From Actinomycetes bacterium (lineage in GTDB: Bacteria; Actinomycetota; Acidimicrobiia; Acidimicrobiales; Palsa-688), in NCBI GenBank assembly GCA_021811865.1, contig JAKAQB010000013.1, positions 1 through 64,000 of the forward strand: a stretch of DNA of 64,000 nucleotides. The letters are read 5' to 3'. Position 1 is the first letter of the stretch, and each line of letters begins with the position of its first letter. The notes beneath the pieces were generated by a model. The model saw nothing but the letters and a program-made list of their open reading frames with translations. It was not told the origin of the DNA and searched no databases. Shown one piece after another: positions 62,984 through 64,000 of this stretch. The position numbers and the translations under genes were made by a program.

Positions 62984-63766
62984 TCAGCCCCGGTCGAGGG
63001 CGGCGCGCAGGTCGGCGACGCGGTCGCCGACCTCTGCGACGCCGGCACCGTCGAGCACCGCTCTCATGAGGGCAGAGGCGACGACGACCCCGTCGGCCTC
63101 CGAGGCCGCCTCGACCGCCTGGTCCGGCGTCGAGATCCCGAACCCCATCACGACGGGCTTGTCGGTGTGGGCCCCGAGCCGCTTGGCCAGCACGCCCGCC
63201 GAGCGGGCCAGGCTGGCCCGCTCGCCGGTCACACCCATGAGGTTGACGCCGTAGACGAAGCCGTGGGAGCGCTCGCAGAGCAGCGCCAGCCGGTCGTCGG
63301 GCGTCACCGGGGCAGCGAGCAGGACGGTCGCCACGCCGGCAACCCCGGCGGCTTGCTCCCACGGCCCGGACTCCTCGAGGGGCAGGTCGGGGACGATCGC
63401 CCCCGTGACGCCGGCGGCCGACAGGCGGGCCGCGAACCGTTGGAGCCCGCCCCGGAAGACGAGGTTGGCGTAGGTCATGGCGACGAGCGGGACGGGCTGC
63501 TCCCGCCGGGCGATGGCGGTGAGGATCGTCTCGGGTGTCGTACCCCGCTCCAGTGCCCGCACGGAGGCCTCCTGGATGGTCGGGCCGTCCATCATCGGGT
63601 CCGAGAACGGCAGCCCGATCTCGACGGCATCCGCCCCCGCCTCCACCATCACCTGCAGGTAGTCGACCCAGTCGGCGGTCAACCCTCCGGTCATGTAGGT
63701 GACGAGCAGCTTGACGCCGGCGTCGCGCCGGGCCCGCAGGGCGGGCTCCAGGGAGACTCCGCTCAC
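62984..63766 (-). CDS. trpA: Tryptophan synthase alpha subunit
   Basis: 260 residues from GTG 63766, which overlaps the trpB stop (GTGA). Substrate and catalytic residues: E in [17 protein letters not shown] (E and D of the family), [15 protein letters not shown] core [15 protein letters not shown], and the phosphate loop [10 protein letters not shown]. It splits indole-3-glycerol phosphate to indole, which is channelled to TrpB. Coupled translation suits the alpha-beta complex. Confidence 0.96.
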   Translation of the reverse strand: MSGVSLEPALRARRDAGVKLLVTYMTGGLTADWVDYLQVMVEAGADAVEIGLPFSDPMMDGPTIQEASVRALERGTTPETILTAIARREQPVPLVAMTYANLVFRGGLQRFAARLSAAGVTGAIVPDLPLEESGPWEQAAGVAGVATVLLAAPVTPDDRLALLCERSHGFVYGVNLMGVTGERASLARSAGVLAKRLGAHTDKPVVMGFGISTPDQAVEAASEADGVVVASALMRAVLDGAGVAEVGDRVADLRAALDRG

Positions 63767-64000
63767 CCGAGGAGCCTCATCACCTGCTCGGCGTCCTTGT
63801 CGCCCCGCCCCGACAGGGTGACGAGCACGGTGGAGCCAGGGCCGACCTCGCCCGAGCGGGCCGCCCGCACGAGCCACGCCAGGGCGTGGGCAGGCTCGAG
63901 GGCGGGGATGATCCCCTCCGTCCGGGAGAGCAGCTGCAGGGCCTCGAGCACTTCGTCGTCGCCCGCCGACTCGTAGCGGGCCCGGCCGGTGGTGGCGAGG
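63763..64000 (-). CDS. trpB: Tryptophan synthase beta subunit, C-terminal part (cut by window end)
   Basis: About 78 C-terminal codons, with the 5' end beyond the window. [20 protein letters not shown] followed by [16 protein letters not shown], then [12 protein letters not shown], is the TrpB end, including the serine-rich phosphate-facing region. The gene's TGA overlaps the trpA GTG. It condenses indole with serine to tryptophan. Confidence 0.94.
   Translation of the reverse strand, partial: LATTGRARYESAGDDEVLEALQLLSRTEGIIPALEPAHALAWLVRAARSGEVGPGSTVLVTLSGRGDKDAEQVMRLLG

Overview
The window is about 64 kb of very GC-rich DNA with densely packed genes. It carries GTG starts, a WhiB regulator, a stand-alone FAS-II operon, a DUF4032 protein, a TypA GTPase and a tRNA without an encoded CCA end. 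Together these point to an actinobacterium. An Acidimicrobiia-like lineage is plausible, but that is inference from gene content only. I see no prophage, insertion sequence, CRISPR array or rRNA, so this looks like chromosomal backbone with catabolic and carbon-handling islands.

Layout. 0-7 kb: an S9A peptidase, an OmpR-type two-component pair facing a PhoU-like protein, an EamA exporter, tRNA-Leu(CAA) and a LysR regulator. 7-13 kb: a cytoplasmic molybdoenzyme set (fused FeS/NrfD subunit, catalytic Mo subunit, TorD-like chaperone) resembling SoeABC. 12.7-17 kb: whiB diverging from a translationally coupled fabD-fabH-acpP-fabF cluster in which FabD carries a biotinyl-like tail. 17-24 kb: membrane proteins, a class II aldolase, a repeat-filled 0.5-kb spacer, an AsnC regulator, a peroxiredoxin and an ABC1/UbiB kinase. 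24-32 kb: a complete oligosaccharide import locus on the minus strand (binding protein, two permeases, ATPase), headed by a 1016-residue protein that joins a LacI-type regulator to a glycogen-debranching-type glucosidase. 32-41 kb: DUF4032, a WYL regulator diverging from a DinB-like protein, typA, a membrane glycosyltransferase, a GH43-like hydrolase and a DUF6671 protein. 41-49 kb: an inorganic-carbon cluster made of a winged-helix regulator, dabB, dabA, a P-II-like protein, a phosphoglycerate-mutase-family protein, Sua5 and LarB. 49-55.5 kb: acetate/propionate uptake and activation (SatP, PrpE-type ligase), a GAF kinase/NarL pair and isocitrate dehydrogenase. 55.5-64 kb: an aminotransferase, an AidB-like acyl-CoA dehydrogenase, a sigma-factor remnant, an AbiEi/DUF559 protein, a P450, YqgE, a glucose dehydrogenase and trpA/trpB (trpB cut by the window end).

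The genes suggest a heterotroph that imports oligosaccharides and short-chain acids. It appears to concentrate bicarbonate by the DAB system and to have an energy-linked molybdoenzyme at the inner face of the membrane. The observations most worth following are: the LacI-debranching-enzyme fusion; a 51-bp palindrome present twice, each time between convergent genes; the grouping of DabAB with two enzymes that consume CO2 or bicarbonate (Sua5, LarB); and the FabD fusion.
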